Assembly: GCF_014200175.1 (NCBI RefSeq)
Contig: NZ_JACHBD010000001.1
Coordinates: forward strand, 1,103,907-1,167,906
DNA: 64,000 nucleotides
Direction: 5' to 3'
Source: Rhizobium lentis
Lineage (GTDB): Bacteria > Pseudomonadota > Alphaproteobacteria > Rhizobiales > Rhizobiaceae
The notes under the pieces were generated by a model. That model saw nothing but the letters and a program-made list of their open reading frames with translations. It searched no databases and had not been told where the DNA came from. Shown one piece after another: positions 1 through 9,773 of this stretch (within the stretch, counting starts at the first letter, position 1; each line of letters starts with the position of its first letter). The position numbers and the translations under genes are program-made.

Positions 1-183
1 TTTAGCTCTTTGTTTTTATGCATGTCGTTGTCCCGGAACCGCGGCCCACTTCCGGGCGACATGTATTGGTTGGCGGCATGGGATCGCCGCCGCCGAAATT
101 GCCGAGGATCTTCGCAACGGCCGGAAACGGGCAGACCCGTCGGCAGGGAGGTGGCACCTCGGCGAACAGAAATTGAAATCTTC
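1..183. other. Intergenic edge with one palindromic repeat
   Basis: I find no convincing coding sequence here; the short open frames on both strands look random. The stretch holds one copy of a palindromic repeat (21-63, listed separately). Its right edge adjoins the terminator of the binding-protein gene. Confidence 0.5.
21..63. repeat. Palindromic intergenic repeat, copy A
   Basis: The segment opens with CATGTCG and closes with CGACATG (one extra base before it). An inner inverted pair, TCCCGGAA and TTCCGGG, surrounds a CCGCGGCCCAC-like centre. The reverse complement of 15921-15960 has the same order of blocks (CGTT, then AACCGC, GC, CACTT and GCGACATG), so the two look like diverged members of one family. 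Short palindromes of this kind are common between rhizobial genes. Function is unknown; folding as RNA or a site for a DNA-binding protein are both possible. Confidence 0.65.
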
Positions 184-217
184 GGAAAACAAAGAAGCCC
201 GGTCGGAACCGGGCTTC
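184..217 (-). terminator. Rho-independent terminator of the liv binding-protein gene
   Basis: GAAGCCCGGT and ACCGGGCTTC form a perfect 10-bp stem (194-217) with a 4-base loop. Read on the minus strand it is followed by a T-rich tract (TTTGTTTT). It lies 30 bases beyond the stop codon of the binding-protein gene, so it probably ends the liv/bra transcript. Confidence 0.85.
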
Positions 218-247
218 AATCTCACATCCCCAAAAGGGAAGTTATGC

Positions 248-1369
248 TTACATGCCCTGCGGGACGTAGGTGTACTTGCCGTCCGCGCCCTTCTTCCATT
301 CGTACATGATGTAACCAGGAATCTTCGGGTCGCCCTTTTCATCGAACGAAATGTCGCCGAGAACCGTCGGGAACGGACCCTTTTCCTTCATGGCGGTGGC
401 GACGGCTTCAGGATCCACCGAGCCGGCAGCCTTGGCCGCACCGGCGATCGCCTGCATCGCAGCGTAGGAATAAAGCGTGTAGGCTTCCGGGTTGAAACCG
501 GCGGCCTTGAACTTTTCGACGAGTTCCTTGTTGGCCGGGTTCAGCGTCGGATCAGGACCGAAGGTGTTCAGGGTCCCGGCAACGGCGTCGCCGGCGATCG
601 AGGCCAGTTCGTTCGAAACGATACCGGCGCCCGAAACCAGCGTTGCCTTCAGGCCCTGGTCGGCGGCCTGACGGATGATGAGACCGGCTTCGGTGTGCAG
701 ACCGCCCCAATAGATGATCGAAACGCCAGCTTCCTTCATCTTGGCGATGAGGGCCGAGAAGTCCTTGTCGCCGACATTGATGCCTTCGTACATGACTTCG
801 GTCACGCCGGCTGCATTCATCGCCTTCTTGGTTTCGTCGGCAAGACCCTGACCGTAGGGTGTCTTGTCGTGAACGACGGCGATCTTGGCGTCCTTGAAGT
901 GGTCGGCAAGATACTTGCCGGCGATGGCGCCCTGCTGGTCGTCACGGCCGCAGGTGCGGAACGTGTTCCAGAGACCGCGCTCGGTGAACTTAGGGTTGGT
1001 CGCGGCCGGGGTGATTTCGAGAATGCCGTTTTCGGCATAAACTTCCGAAGCCGGGATGGAAACGCCCGAGTTAAAGTGGCCGATGACGAACTTAACGCCG
1101 TCAGCGACGAATTTGTTGGCGACCGAAATGCCCTGCTTCGGGTCGGAGACGTCGTCGCCGAGCTCGATCTTGATCTGCTCGCCGTTGATGCCGCCGGCAG
1201 CGTTGATGTCGGCGGCCGCCTGCTCGGCACCCTTCTGAAGCTGCGCGCCGAAAGCAGCGTTCGGGCCGGTCAGCGGACCAGCGACAGCGATGAGGACGTC
1301 GGCCCAGGCATTGCCGCTGAAGGCGACCATCGCCGTCAGAGCCACCGCCGACAGAAGAGACTTCTTCAT
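248..1369 (-). CDS. livK: Branched-chain amino acid ABC transporter, periplasmic binding protein
   Basis: A 373-residue periplasmic binding protein for branched-chain (and probably other) amino acids, of the LivK/BraC family. Residues 1-23 form a typical signal peptide ending in NAWA. The mature part starts with [17 protein letters not shown], the usual opening of type I amino acid binding folds, and continues with an SxGxxSGVS-like hinge region. It lies downstream of livH-M-G-F and a small membrane gene, the order known in R. leguminosarum as braDEFGC, so braC would be an equally good name. A gap of 120 bases from the preceding gene could hold its own promoter. The start ATG follows a GGAGT-type ribosome site. 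Product class is sure; exact substrates are inferred from the family. Confidence 0.93.
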   Translation of the reverse strand: MKKSLLSAVALTAMVAFSGNAWADVLIAVAGPLTGPNAAFGAQLQKGAEQAAADINAAGGINGEQIKIELGDDVSDPKQGISVANKFVADGVKFVIGHFNSGVSIPASEVYAENGILEITPAATNPKFTERGLWNTFRTCGRDDQQGAIAGKYLADHFKDAKIAVVHDKTPYGQGLADETKKAMNAAGVTEVMYEGINVGDKDFSALIAKMKEAGVSIIYWGGLHTEAGLIIRQAADQGLKATLVSGAGIVSNELASIAGDAVAGTLNTFGPDPTLNPANKELVEKFKAAGFNPEAYTLYSYAAMQAIAGAAKAAGSVDPEAVATAMKEKGPFPTVLGDISFDEKGDPKIPGYIMYEWKKGADGKYTYVPQGM

Positions 1370-1489
1370 ATTGTTACTCCCAATTTTTGGGCGGGTTCCG
1401 GTCCAAGGCCCGGCGCATTACCCACCATTGACTGCGCCAGGAAAGCTGTTCCACTCTGAAGGCAATTCATGCCTAGTTTCAACGGACTG

Positions 1490-1843
1490 TCAATGTTTGT
1501 CCTTCCACGAAAACGCGGAAGTTTTTTCGTACAGCCAGTAATAGTTGTTGACCATCTGATTGGTGCGGCGAAAGCGGAAGCCGGCCGTCGAGAAGACCAG
1601 CAACGTCACGAAGTCGATGCCATAATAGAGGGCGCTGAGCATTGGTCCATTGAACAGGGCGTGGTGGAGAAACTGCATCGCCCAGGCGAGCAGGAAGGTG
1701 TAGACCACCGCCAGCGGATAATTGTTCCAGCCGTCGGCGACTGCCTTGCCGGCCCGCCACGCCGTCCAGAAGCCAATCAGCACCACAAGGGCGCGAATGA
1801 CGAGACGGACGCTGTCATCGCTTTCGAAGAAAAGTCCCTGCAT
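1490..1843 (-). CDS. Small membrane protein in the liv operon (DUF6867-like)
   Basis: A 117-residue protein with about three predicted membrane helices (roughly residues 13-33, 41-62 and 67-86) and a charged C-terminal tail. It sits between livF (20 bases away) and the binding-protein gene on the same strand, so it is almost certainly co-transcribed with the transporter. It resembles a small conserved family found in rhizobial liv loci that I know as DUF6867; that label is from memory. It has no ABC motifs and no enzyme signature. It could be an accessory membrane subunit or an assembly factor of the transporter. Function is not established. Confidence 0.8.
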   Translation of the reverse strand: MQGLFFESDDSVRLVIRALVVLIGFWTAWRAGKAVADGWNNYPLAVVYTFLLAWAMQFLHHALFNGPMLSALYYGIDFVTLLVFSTAGFRFRRTNQMVNNYYWLYEKTSAFSWKDKH

Positions 1844-1862
1844 CTCAAACTCTCCCTTCGAG

Positions 1863-2606
1863 CTAGTGTCTTCCGCCTTCGAGATAGGCGGCGCGGACCT
1901 CGGGATTGGCGAGCAGTTCCTTGCCGGAACCGCTCATCGTCACCTTGCCGTTCACCATCACATAGCCGCGGTGCGAAAGCCTCAGCGCCGCGAAGGCATT
2001 CTGCTCAACCAGGAACACGGTCAGGCCTTCCTGCTCATTGAGCTTGCGGATCGCCTCGAAAATGCCCTTGACGATCAGCGGCGCGAGGCCGAGCGAAGGT
2101 TCATCGAGCAGCAGCAGCTTCGGGCGCGCCATCAGGGCGCGGCCGATCGACAGCATCTGCTGCTCGCCTCCCGAAAGCGTACCGCCGCGCTGGGCATGGC
2201 GTTCTTTCAGACGCGGGAAGAGCGTGAAGATCTTCTCGACGTCCTCCGAGAAATATCTGAGATTGTCGAGGCCGGCCCCCATCTGGAGGTTTTCCAGGAC
2301 CGTCATGCGCGGAAAGATGCGGCGTCCCTCAGGAGATTGCGCGATGCGCAACCGAGCGATCTCGTGGGTCGGCAGCTTGGTGATATCGCGGCCCTCGAAG
2401 ACAACCGAGCCGGTGCGGGCCTGCGGACTGCCGCAGATCGTCATCATCAGCGTCGACTTGCCGGCGCCGTTGGCGCCGATCAGGCTGACGATCTCGCCTT
2501 TGTTGACTCGGACATCGATGCCCGCGAGCGCCCGGATATTGCCGTAATAGGTTTCGACGCCGTTGACCTGAAGGAGCGGTTGACCGGTCATTACTTCATC
2601 GCCCAT
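1863..2606 (-). CDS. livF: Branched-chain amino acid ABC transporter ATPase LivF
   Basis: A 247-residue ATP-binding subunit of the branched-chain amino acid importer. Walker A is GANGAGKST (about residue 43), the signature is LSGGEQQM, and Walker B is LLLLDEPSLGL, a typical LivF variant. The family pairs LivF with LivG as two different ATPases on the LivHM membrane core. Its start overlaps the livG stop by one base, so the two are translationally coupled. The equivalent in R. leguminosarum is called BraG. Length is normal for the family. Confidence 0.95.
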   Translation of the reverse strand: MGDEVMTGQPLLQVNGVETYYGNIRALAGIDVRVNKGEIVSLIGANGAGKSTLMMTICGSPQARTGSVVFEGRDITKLPTHEIARLRIAQSPEGRRIFPRMTVLENLQMGAGLDNLRYFSEDVEKIFTLFPRLKERHAQRGGTLSGGEQQMLSIGRALMARPKLLLLDEPSLGLAPLIVKGIFEAIRKLNEQEGLTVFLVEQNAFAALRLSHRGYVMVNGKVTMSGSGKELLANPEVRAAYLEGGRH

Positions 2607-3484
2607 CAGTTTGCGCCTCCTTCGAGCTGCTCGACGGCTGCGATCACCTCTTCCACTTCTTCATCCTCGACGCCGAGATAGGCTGCAATGACCCTCGGAT
2701 CGTTCTTCACGTGATCCGGCGTACCGTCGGAAATCTTCTGACCATATTCAAGAACGACGACGTGGTCGGAGATTTCCATTACGACCGACATGTCATGCTC
2801 GATCAGCAGGATCGATGTTCCGGTTTCAGCACGAATGTTCTGAAGCAGCGCATTCAGCGCCGCCGATTCGCGTGGGTTGAGACCTGCGGCCGGCTCGTCC
2901 AGGCAAAGCAGCTCCGGCCCGGTGCACATGGCGCGCGCGATCTCGAGACGGCGCTGGGCGCCATAGGGCAGATCACCGGCTGGATCGTCGGCGCGGTCGA
3001 TGAGATCCGCCTTCTCCAGCCAGAAACGCGCAAGCTCGATCGCGCCTTCTGCCTCCCGCTTGTACGGGCCGACGCCGATGAGGCCGAGGATCGTATAACC
3101 CGATGCCTTCATCAGCTTGTTGTGCTGGGCAACCAGCAGGTTTTCGAGAACGGTCAGGCCGGAGAACAGCCGGATGTTCTGGAAGGTGCGCGCGACCTTG
3201 GCTTCCTTGGTGATGCGAAAGTCCGGCAAACGCTCCAGCAGGAACTGCTTGCCGCTCTTCTGGTTGAGCGTGATCATGCCCATCGTCGGCTTGTAAAAAC
3301 CGGTGATGCAGTTGAAGACGGTGGTCTTGCCGGCTCCGTTCGGGCCAATTAGAGCAGTGATATCGCCGCGCTTGGCCTCGAAGGAAAAATCGTTGATGGC
3401 CATCAGGCCGCCGAACTTCATCGACAGGTGCTCGACCTTGAGCAGAGTGTCGCCAGACATCTTATTCATTTCGGGGCTCATCAA
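2606..3484 (-). CDS. livG: Branched-chain amino acid ABC transporter ATPase LivG
   Basis: A 292-residue ATP-binding subunit of the amino acid importer. Walker [10 protein letters not shown] lies near residue 47. The signature region reads [15 protein letters not shown], a common LivG form of the LSGGQ motif. Walker B is [15 protein letters not shown]. The C terminus carries an acidic extension ([18 protein letters not shown]) beyond the usual end, so the protein is longer than the roughly 255 residues of enterobacterial LivG. It overlaps livM by four bases (ATGA). Also known as braF in rhizobia. Confidence 0.95.
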   Translation of the reverse strand: MMSPEMNKMSGDTLLKVEHLSMKFGGLMAINDFSFEAKRGDITALIGPNGAGKTTVFNCITGFYKPTMGMITLNQKSGKQFLLERLPDFRITKEAKVARTFQNIRLFSGLTVLENLLVAQHNKLMKASGYTILGLIGVGPYKREAEGAIELARFWLEKADLIDRADDPAGDLPYGAQRRLEIARAMCTGPELLCLDEPAAGLNPRESAALNALLQNIRAETGTSILLIEHDMSVVMEISDHVVVLEYGQKISDGTPDHVKNDPRVIAAYLGVEDEEVEEVIAAVEQLEGGAN

Positions 3485-4872
3485 CCATGGCCCTCCTTGA
3501 TAAAGCTTCCGGATATCGCTTTGCGCGCTCTGAGGAAGGCTGTTGGCTCACGCGAGCCCACGAAGCCGCGCGGCTTGAACAGCATGACGACGACCATGGC
3601 GAGGCCGAAGATCAACATGCGATAGAGTTCCGGCGTAAAATCAGGCCCGAAGATGAGTTTTAGGAAGCCCATGTTGCGCAACAACTCGGTGCCGCCGACC
3701 ATGACGATGGCAGCGATCGCGATGCCGGTCAACGAACCCATACCGCCGAGAACAACGATCGCGAGAATGACGGCCGATTCCAGGAAGACAAAGGATTCCG
3801 GCGAGACGAAGCCCTGGCGGGCGGCGAAGAACGAGCCGGCGAAACCGGCAAACATAGCGCCCGTTGCAAAGGCGGTGAGCTTGGTCGTCACAGTGTTGAT
3901 GCCGAGGGAACGGCAGGCGATCTCGTCTTCGCGCAAAGCTTCCCAGGCGCGTCCAATCGGCATGCGGCGCAGCCGGATGGTGACATAGGCCGTCAGCATG
4001 CAGAGCAACAGAATGAGATAAAAGAGGAAGATCTTGTAGTAGGCCGAGGAGCTCGGCAGGTGAAAGAGCTTGGCAAAGCCGCCGGCCGTCGCGTCGAAGG
4101 GAATGCCGAAAAGTGTAACCTTGGGGATGCTCGAGATACCGAACGTGCCCTTCGTCACTTCGGTCCAGTTGATCAGGACGAGACGAATGATTTCACCGAA
4201 GGCAAGCGTGACGATGGCGAGGTAATCGCCGCGCAGCCGCAGCACCGGGAAGCCGAGGATGACGCCCCAGAGCGCCGCGAAGATGCCCGAAAGCGGCAGC
4301 AGTACCCAGAAGGACAGGCCGAAATAGCTCGAAAGCAGCGCGTAGGAATAGGCACCGACGGCATAGAAGGCGACATAGCCGAGGTCGAGCAGACCGGCGA
4401 GGCCGACGACGATGTTCAGCCCCCAGGCGAGCATCACATAAATCAGGATCTGGATGCCGAAGTTGTCGACATATGTCAGCGAGCCCTGAGGGCCTTTGAG
4501 CGCTACCACCACCAAGGGATAAAGCAGCAGCGCGGCCAGCGCGATCTTCAGGAAATGCCGGTGGAAGAAGCTCTTCTCGGTAGAGATGTCGAGTTCGCCC
4601 TGCCTCGCCTTTGCCAGCTTGCGGCTGTCGAGATGCGGTCGCAGGAAAACCACCATGGCGAAGCGGCCGATGGCAGCGACCGCGACGAAGATCGCAAGCA
4701 AGCCCCAGCGCTGGACGATGATCAGCTCGTTGCTGATGTTCTGGTCGGTCTTGAGGCCGACATAGAGAACGAACATGCCGAACGACAGGACCGCCGCGAA
4801 AAGAGCTTCGGTAAGGCCTTTGCGGACAAGTCCGGCATCGGGCTTGCCTGCAGAATTTGCGATGTTTGCCAT
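3481..4872 (-). CDS. livM: Branched-chain amino acid ABC transporter permease LivM
   Basis: A 463-residue inner-membrane permease of the LivM family. An N-terminal extension of about 120 residues has two membrane helices; the core LivM domain follows with about eight helices. Family motifs include [29 protein letters not shown] sequence near residue 155 and the ABC-contact loop [20 protein letters not shown]. It pairs with LivH to form the channel. It overlaps livG by four bases and starts four bases after livH ends. The rhizobial name is braE. Confidence 0.94.
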   Translation of the reverse strand: MANIANSAGKPDAGLVRKGLTEALFAAVLSFGMFVLYVGLKTDQNISNELIIVQRWGLLAIFVAVAAIGRFAMVVFLRPHLDSRKLAKARQGELDISTEKSFFHRHFLKIALAALLLYPLVVVALKGPQGSLTYVDNFGIQILIYVMLAWGLNIVVGLAGLLDLGYVAFYAVGAYSYALLSSYFGLSFWVLLPLSGIFAALWGVILGFPVLRLRGDYLAIVTLAFGEIIRLVLINWTEVTKGTFGISSIPKVTLFGIPFDATAGGFAKLFHLPSSSAYYKIFLFYLILLLCMLTAYVTIRLRRMPIGRAWEALREDEIACRSLGINTVTTKLTAFATGAMFAGFAGSFFAARQGFVSPESFVFLESAVILAIVVLGGMGSLTGIAIAAIVMVGGTELLRNMGFLKLIFGPDFTPELYRMLIFGLAMVVVMLFKPRGFVGSREPTAFLRARKAISGSFIKEGHG

Positions 4873-4876
4873 GACG

Positions 4877-5779
4877 TTATACCTTCTCGACTTCCGGTCG
4901 ACCGAGGATGCCGGTCGGCTTGAAGATCAACACGAAAGCCAGGATCGCAAAGGTCGCGACGTCCTTGTAGGCGATGGTGAAGTACGCCGACCACAGCGAC
5001 TCGATAAGGCCGATAAGCAGACCGCCAAAGACCGCGCCTGGTAACGAACCAATGCCGCCGAGGACGGCTGCGGTAAATGCTTTCACACCCGGCGTGAAGC
5101 CGTCGGCGAACGAAGCGACACCATAATACATGAGATACATCGTGCCGGCGACGGCAGCGAGTGCTGCGCCCATGACGAAGGTGATCGAGATCGTCTGGTC
5201 GACATTAACGCCAAGCAGGGCCGCCATCTTGCGATCCTGCTCCGTGGCGCGCTGGGCCCTGCCGAGAGCGGTGCGGTTGACGATATACCAGAAGATCGTC
5301 AGCAGCACTGCCGTGATCACGATGATGATGATCTGCTTCAGCGATACCGAGATATTGCCGAACTGGTAGACCGAGCTCACCATCGGCGGGATCGGCTTGT
5401 TGCGCGGACCCTGCGTTACCTGGATGAAGTTGGACAGCACGATCGACATGCCGATCGCGGTAATCAGCGGCGCCAGGCGGAACGAGCCGCGCAAAGGACG
5501 GTATGCGACACGCTCGATCGTCCAATTCCACAAACTCGTCATCAGCATCGCGACAACAAGCATCGCCAACAGCAGAATTGCCACCGGGAGACCTGCGAAG
5601 ATCGATGTGAGGACGAGGAAGACGATAAGAGCGGCGAAACCACCGAGCATGAAGATGTCGCCATGGGCGAAGTTGATCATGCCGATAATGCCATAAACCA
5701 TCGTATAGCCAATAGCCACAAGACCATAGATGGATCCGAGCGTCAGCCCATTGAAGAGCTGCTGGACGAAATACTCCAT
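4877..5779 (-). CDS. livH: Branched-chain amino acid ABC transporter permease LivH
   Basis: A 300-residue inner-membrane permease, first gene of the operon. It has about eight hydrophobic helices, and [20 protein letters not shown] is a standard LivH N terminus. The ABC-contact loop contains [18 protein letters not shown]. The open frame extends 13 codons upstream, but the ATG at 5779 has an AGGGG ribosome site at good spacing and matches the family start, so I chose it. The promoter must lie in the long region upstream. Rhizobial name braD. Confidence 0.94.
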   Translation of the reverse strand: MEYFVQQLFNGLTLGSIYGLVAIGYTMVYGIIGMINFAHGDIFMLGGFAALIVFLVLTSIFAGLPVAILLLAMLVVAMLMTSLWNWTIERVAYRPLRGSFRLAPLITAIGMSIVLSNFIQVTQGPRNKPIPPMVSSVYQFGNISVSLKQIIIIVITAVLLTIFWYIVNRTALGRAQRATEQDRKMAALLGVNVDQTISITFVMGAALAAVAGTMYLMYYGVASFADGFTPGVKAFTAAVLGGIGSLPGAVFGGLLIGLIESLWSAYFTIAYKDVATFAILAFVLIFKPTGILGRPEVEKV

Positions 5780-6313
5780 ATGTCGTTTTCCCCTGGATGC
5801 GAGCCGAATATGCTGCATCTCTTTTTGGTTCTTCGGTCACCCGTTTCAGGCAACCTCATGACCGCATGCATAGCGGTTTCGTTGCAAATGTGAAGACAAA
5901 AAGGATTTACTCCGGCAGATTCTTGTTCGAACAGGGCTAAATGGCGCATTTTGCACCAAAATCCACAGAAAATCGGCGAAGCACGTCCTGTTTTTAGCCA
6001 AAAACTGGCGTCGAATTAACCATTCGGCGATTTCGCCGTCAATTTCATGAACCTCTTGCCGCGTAACCTATTCCACAGAATTGGAAGATGGAGCAAATTC
6101 AGACCCGCAGCGCGGCGCTTTGGCGAATCCCATTCCAGCGAATGCCTGCCATCTTGGTCTGACAAGACCGAAGACTTATGGTAGCATCGCAGACTGCGTT
6201 ATCGGGGTGCGGAGCGCGGGGCGAAACACCATATAAGATTGGCTATGGTGGCAGGGATGGTTTGCGGACGAGCGACAACGGGGTGCTCACCGCGCGGCGA
6301 ACGGCAAAGGACA
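5780..6313. other. Divergent intergenic region between livH and the CysQ-like gene
   Basis: This 534-base stretch has no convincing gene. It should contain the promoters of both flanking transcription units. Visible items are a small perfect hairpin, GTTTTT-AGCC-AAAAAC (5990-6005), and a TATAAG hexamer near 6231 upstream of the CysQ-like gene. The base composition is more AT-rich than the flanking genes, as expected for regulatory DNA. I see no clear operator. Confidence 0.4.
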
Positions 6314-7111
6314 ATGCTGAGGACATTCGAAAAGGCGGCGCTCGAAGCCGGCAGGGCCATTATAACGGTCTTGCGCGAAGGCTTTCCCGTCGCCATGAAG
6401 GCGGACGCAAGTCCGGTCACGGTCGCCGACGAGGAGGCCGAACGGATCATCCTCGCGCATCTCGCCCGAGACTATCCCGAAATACCGGTCGTGGCGGAAG
6501 AGTCGGTCGCGGCCGGCAGGGTGCCCGACATCAGCGGTCGGGGCTTCTTCCTGGTCGACCCTCTCGACGGCACGCGTGAATTCGTCGACGGGCGGCAGGA
6601 ATTCACCGTCAACATCGCTTATATCGAGAACGGCGCTCCGGTGGCCGGAATCGTCTACGCGCCGGCGCTCGGGCTTGCCTTCTCGGGAGAACGCGGCCAC
6701 GCCGAAAGGCTCGTGGTTATGGACGATTTCACCGTCGGCGCACGCAGTGCAATCACCGTGCGCGAACAGCCGGCCGACAGGCTGGCGCTCGCGAGCCTTC
6801 GCCACAACAGCCCGGAGACCGGAACCTTCCTCGCCGACCATGCGATTTCCAAGTGCACGAACATCGGCTCGTCGCTGAAATTCTGTCTGCTGGCCGAAGG
6901 CAAGGCCGACGTATATCCCCGTTTCACGCGCACGATGGAATGGGACACAGCGGCCGGCGACGCAGTGCTTCGCGCCGCCGGCGGTTCGACCGTGACGCTC
7001 GACGGAGCGCCGCTGACTTACGGCAAGACCGGAACGGCGGCCGATTTCGATTTCGCCAACCCCAACTTCATTTCCTGGGGCGGCAGGAAACGCGTCCTCG
7101 AACCCGCCTGA
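6314..7111 (+). CDS. cysQ: 3'(2'),5'-bisphosphate nucleotidase CysQ / PssB-type inositol monophosphatase family protein
   Basis: A 265-residue member of the Mg-dependent inositol monophosphatase superfamily. The metal-binding motifs are visible: EES near residue 67, DPLDGTREF near residue 85, and WDTAAGDAVLRAAGG near residue 215. These fit CysQ, which hydrolyses 3'-phosphoadenosine 5'-phosphate formed in sulfate assimilation. A homologue in the same position upstream of pssA in R. leguminosarum bv. trifolii has been described as PssB and linked to exopolysaccharide production (established knowledge, from memory). The frame is open 25 codons further upstream, but MLRTFEKAALEAG matches the family N terminus. 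The true substrate here is not shown by sequence. Confidence 0.9.
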   Translation: MLRTFEKAALEAGRAIITVLREGFPVAMKADASPVTVADEEAERIILAHLARDYPEIPVVAEESVAAGRVPDISGRGFFLVDPLDGTREFVDGRQEFTVNIAYIENGAPVAGIVYAPALGLAFSGERGHAERLVVMDDFTVGARSAITVREQPADRLALASLRHNSPETGTFLADHAISKCTNIGSSLKFCLLAEGKADVYPRFTRTMEWDTAAGDAVLRAAGGSTVTLDGAPLTYGKTGTAADFDFANPNFISWGGRKRVLEPA

Positions 7112-7681
7112 CCGCCCGCAAGGATCGCTGAAAGGCCGCGGGCGTGCTTCTTCATCCGTCGCCCCTCCCCGACATGCCAATTATCTCAGCTTCGCCCGTC
7201 ATCAACTGATTCGCATGGCCGGCGACAGAGATGATTCTGCGGGATAGCCCCGTGTCCCCACACCTTCTGCCTGCAAAAGCTCGTCGATCCCGCCTTGGTT
7301 TTGTCACATTTTGGCACTGTTGGATAACAAGCCGACCGTTCTCGCGAAAGAATTTCGCCCCGGTTTCTGTTAAGAAATGGCGCTTGTGGGCAATGCGGTA
7401 CGTGCCGAAAAGGCACGTCCGAAGCACCCCGGAAGCCCCTGCCAAAGGCCTAAAAACCTTGACGAAATTCCAATTCTTAACGAAATATCATGAGCTTGCC
7501 TCAACTTAACGCAAATGCGAAAGATTTATTGCGATGCGATATTTCTCTGGACACCATTACACAATTGTCGCATTTTTCCGTTTTAGTAGGGTTACCAACA
7601 CCTGAGTGCAGCCCTGGTGACAGGGTAAACCATTGATCGCCTATTGCCGCCGCGCCCCTCGAAGACAACAGAGTACGATCC
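7112..7681. other. Long leader region upstream of the PssA-type sugar transferase
   Basis: This 570-base stretch has no gene. It holds a GC-rich inverted repeat just after the CysQ-like gene (CGCCCGC at 7113-7119, GCGGGCG at 7138-7144) and a hairpin, ACGTGCC-GAAAA-GGCACGT (7400-7418). A promoter-like pair follows at 7459-7488, then an AT-rich stretch up to the start. A long regulatory leader upstream of pssA is known in R. leguminosarum, so this region is probably the control region for exopolysaccharide synthesis. Confidence 0.5.
7459..7488 (+). promoter_or_regulatory. Candidate sigma-70-type promoter for the sugar transferase gene
   Basis: TTGACG (7459-7464) is separated by 18 bases from AAATAT (7483-7488). 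The -35 is a good match and the -10 is only fair. It lies about 190 bases before the first possible start codon. No transcript data are available here. Confidence 0.4.
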
Positions 7682-8407
7682 TTGAGCATCACGGAACTAA
7701 ACAACACTATTTCGACAGAGTCCTTCCGGCCGAGCCGCCGCCAGCAGCCGAGCCTGAAGATCCAGACCCCTGTAATCCACAGCGATGCGCCGCAGGCGCC
7801 GTGGGTGGATCTCGTCCTGAAGCGGGCGTTCGACATTGTTTCGTCGTTGAGCGCCCTCCTCGTCCTCGCACCCTTACTTCTTCTCGTCGCCCTCTTGATC
7901 AAGCTGGACAGCCCCGGACCGGTGCTGTTTAAGCAGACCCGCTGGGGCAGGAACTGCAAGGCCATCAAAGTCTACAAGTTCCGCTCCATGCGCACCGATC
8001 TCTGCGATGTCTCGGGCGTTGCTCAGACGGTGAAGAACGACCCGCGCGTCACCCGCATCGGCGCCATCCTGCGCCGCACGAACATCGACGAGTTGCCGCA
8101 GCTGTTGAACGTGCTGTTGGGCGACATGTCCGTTGTCGGTCCGCGCTGCCACGCGATCGGCATGCGCGCCGGCGGCATGCTCTACGAAGAGCTTGTGCCG
8201 GAATACCACCAGCGCCACGCAATGCGTCCGGGCATGACCGGTCTCGCCCAGATGCGCGGCCTGCGCGGCCCGACGGATCGTCCGGCAAAAGCGCGCGCGC
8301 GCATCGCCTGCGACCTCTACTACGTCGGAAACTTCTCGATCTTGATGGATATGCGCATCATTGTCGGAACCGTCCTATCGGAACTGGCCGGCGGAAAAGG
8401 CTTCTAA
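7682..8407 (+). CDS. pssA: Exopolysaccharide sugar transferase, PssA/ExoY type
   Basis: A polyprenyl-phosphate hexose-1-phosphate transferase that loads the first sugar onto the lipid carrier for exopolysaccharide. One membrane helix (about residues 52-77) precedes the cytoplasmic catalytic domain. Family motifs are [29 protein letters not shown] and [12 protein letters not shown]. Two starts are possible. The TTG at 7682 gives 241 residues with a polar N-terminal arm. The GTG at 7805, just before [11 protein letters not shown], gives exactly 200 residues, which fits my memory of PssA as described. The pairing with an inositol monophosphatase-family gene upstream supports the PssA assignment. 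A strong hairpin follows 19 bases after the stop. Confidence 0.9.
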   Translation: MSITELNNTISTESFRPSRRQQPSLKIQTPVIHSDAPQAPWVDLVLKRAFDIVSSLSALLVLAPLLLLVALLIKLDSPGPVLFKQTRWGRNCKAIKVYKFRSMRTDLCDVSGVAQTVKNDPRVTRIGAILRRTNIDELPQLLNVLLGDMSVVGPRCHAIGMRAGGMLYEELVPEYHQRHAMRPGMTGLAQMRGLRGPTDRPAKARARIACDLYYVGNFSILMDMRIIVGTVLSELAGGKGF

Positions 8408-8425
8408 GCTTTTTATGAGAAAGGG

Positions 8426-8446
8426 CCGGCTGCTCAAAGCAGCCGG
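8426..8446 (+). terminator. Hairpin after the sugar transferase gene
   Basis: CCGGCTGCT and AGCAGCCGG form a perfect 9-bp stem with a 3-base loop, 19 bases beyond the stop codon. No T tract follows on the plus strand, so it may be a weak or Rho-assisted terminator, or may mainly protect the mRNA end. Confidence 0.55.
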
Positions 8447-8801
8447 TACCGGAATGCTCGGGCTCCCGCCTGCAGCGGTTGAGCGATCCTTGCCATCGCA
8501 CTCCTCAGATATTCCCCACGATCCTATGCGACGAGAGACCTCGAAGGATCGCGGTCTCGTCTCCGCTCCTGCGGGCGACCGACCGCAGCGCCGCGCGTCG
8601 TCTCGGAGCCGCAAACGACGCCGCAGCCACTTTGGGTAGCTTCGGGCATCCGATTTGGCGCCGGGGGAGCGTTTCCCGGAAGTACTTCCCGGATTGCTGT
8701 GACGCGATAGTGGCCCAGAAGCGCCTGGGGCCGTAGAACGTCACCGTTGCCTGCCGCCCTGCCGGCATGGCCGCTACCTCAAAAGGCAAAAATGTATCGT
8801 T
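8447..8801. other. Intergenic stretch without a recognisable gene
   Basis: Only short, mutually contradictory frames are present and none resembles a known family. It adjoins a decayed coding region on the minus strand and may contain further eroded sequence. Confidence 0.35.
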
Positions 8802-9369
8802 TCAGGTCAGCGCCATGAAGGCGACGGTGTACTTCACCGCATCCTGGAAGAGCGTGTCGAGATGGCCTTTTCCTGATCGACCGTCCTCCTCGAAGATGCC
8901 CCACCTCATAGGCGATCGGCAGGATCGACCGCTTCATTGCCCACCGGCAAACAGTGGTCGGCGGCCTCGTAAAGCTGACCAGGCTTTGCTGCCAATTCTG
9001 ATTAACGCTTTTCGATAAAAGCGGTGCGCGCGCTCGAAGGGAAGCCGAAAGCAGCTCAAAATCCAAGCCTGCAAGCTTCCCCATCTCGTCGAGCTGTACC
9101 TTCTCCGCCGCTGTCGAACTGCCGAGACAAAGATCGAGCGCCTCGCGCGCAGCCGTCAATAATTTAGTGCGCCTTTTTTCGTCATCCTGACGTCGCGTGA
9201 CCGGCTTCAGTTCGGCCTCGCTGCAGGCGATAAAAGCCCGCGCCGGAGTATCGACAAGACCCTTTGGCTGCGCAAGCGAGGGAAGGAAGCCTGAAATCAT
9301 ACGAACTGGGGCGATATAGGGGAGATTCGCGACGAAGTCCTGCGAAGCAGACACCCATTCATCAGCCAC
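8802..9369 (-). pseudogene. Frameshifted remnant of an unrecognised gene
   Basis: On the minus strand a 196-codon frame starts at 9369, but its last third turns into low-quality sequence. Other frames of the same stretch then look more protein-like: one reads KPGQLYEAADHCLPVGNEAV, the next reads EDGRSGKGHLDTLFQDAVKY and ends at a stop near 8802. This pattern suggests an originally longer gene with at least two frame shifts. I do not recognise the family. An intact but odd 196-residue hypothetical gene ending at 8779 is the alternative. Sequencing errors would also explain the shifts. Confidence 0.4.
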
Positions 9370-9476
9370 TCCGGGGCGGCTAAATTTGTTATCAAAGTCT
9401 TACGTTGGGCTTAGGCAATTTTTAAATGTGGCAAGCTAGAGTGGCGCTCGTGGTCTTGCGTTGTGTAGAGAGTCCA

Positions 9477-9752
9477 ATGACCGAAATGATACGTCCCCGA
9501 GTAAAATATGTCATCGGCCCCGATGGCAGCCCCCTGACCATCGCGGACCTTCCGCCGCCCAATACGCGGCGCTGGGTGATCCGCCGGAAGGCAGAGGTTG
9601 TCGCGGCTGTTCGCGGTGGCCTGTTGAGCTTGGAAGAGGCCTGCGAGCGTTACACGCTCACGGTCGAAGAGTTCCTGTCCTGGCAGTCGTCGATCAACAG
9701 CCATGGCCTCGCCGGTCTGCGCACCACGCGCATTCAGCAGTATCGCCACTGA
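9477..9752 (+). CDS. sciP: CtrA inhibitor SciP
   Basis: A 91-residue DNA-associated protein of the DUF1153/SciP family. The block YVIGPDGSPLTIADLPPP, followed by RRWVIRRKAEVVAAVRGG and LSLEEACERY, matches Caulobacter SciP almost residue for residue (family knowledge). SciP blocks CtrA-dependent transcription in the cell cycle. The frame is open 17 codons upstream, but the ATG at 9477 fits the family start. A GAGTC methylation site (9470-9474) lies three bases before this start, and a weak CtrA-like box TTAC-N7-TTAG lies at 9400-9414. It is 2 kb from ctrA. Confidence 0.93.
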   Translation: MTEMIRPRVKYVIGPDGSPLTIADLPPPNTRRWVIRRKAEVVAAVRGGLLSLEEACERYTLTVEEFLSWQSSINSHGLAGLRTTRIQQYRH

Positions 9753-9773
9753 TCGCACGCCAGCATCGACGAT

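Noticed and set aside
173..1459. Plus-strand open frame of 428 codons
   Set aside because: Antisense to the binding-protein gene, which has a signal peptide, family motifs and its own terminator.
5990..6005. Small hairpin GTTTTT-AGCC-AAAAAC
   Set aside because: Too short and AT-rich to call a terminator with no gene ending nearby; mentioned only as content of the intergenic region.
9400..9414. TTAC-N7-TTAG upstream of sciP as a CtrA box
   Set aside because: Two mismatches to the consensus; too weak to list as a feature, though noted in the CtrA box finding.
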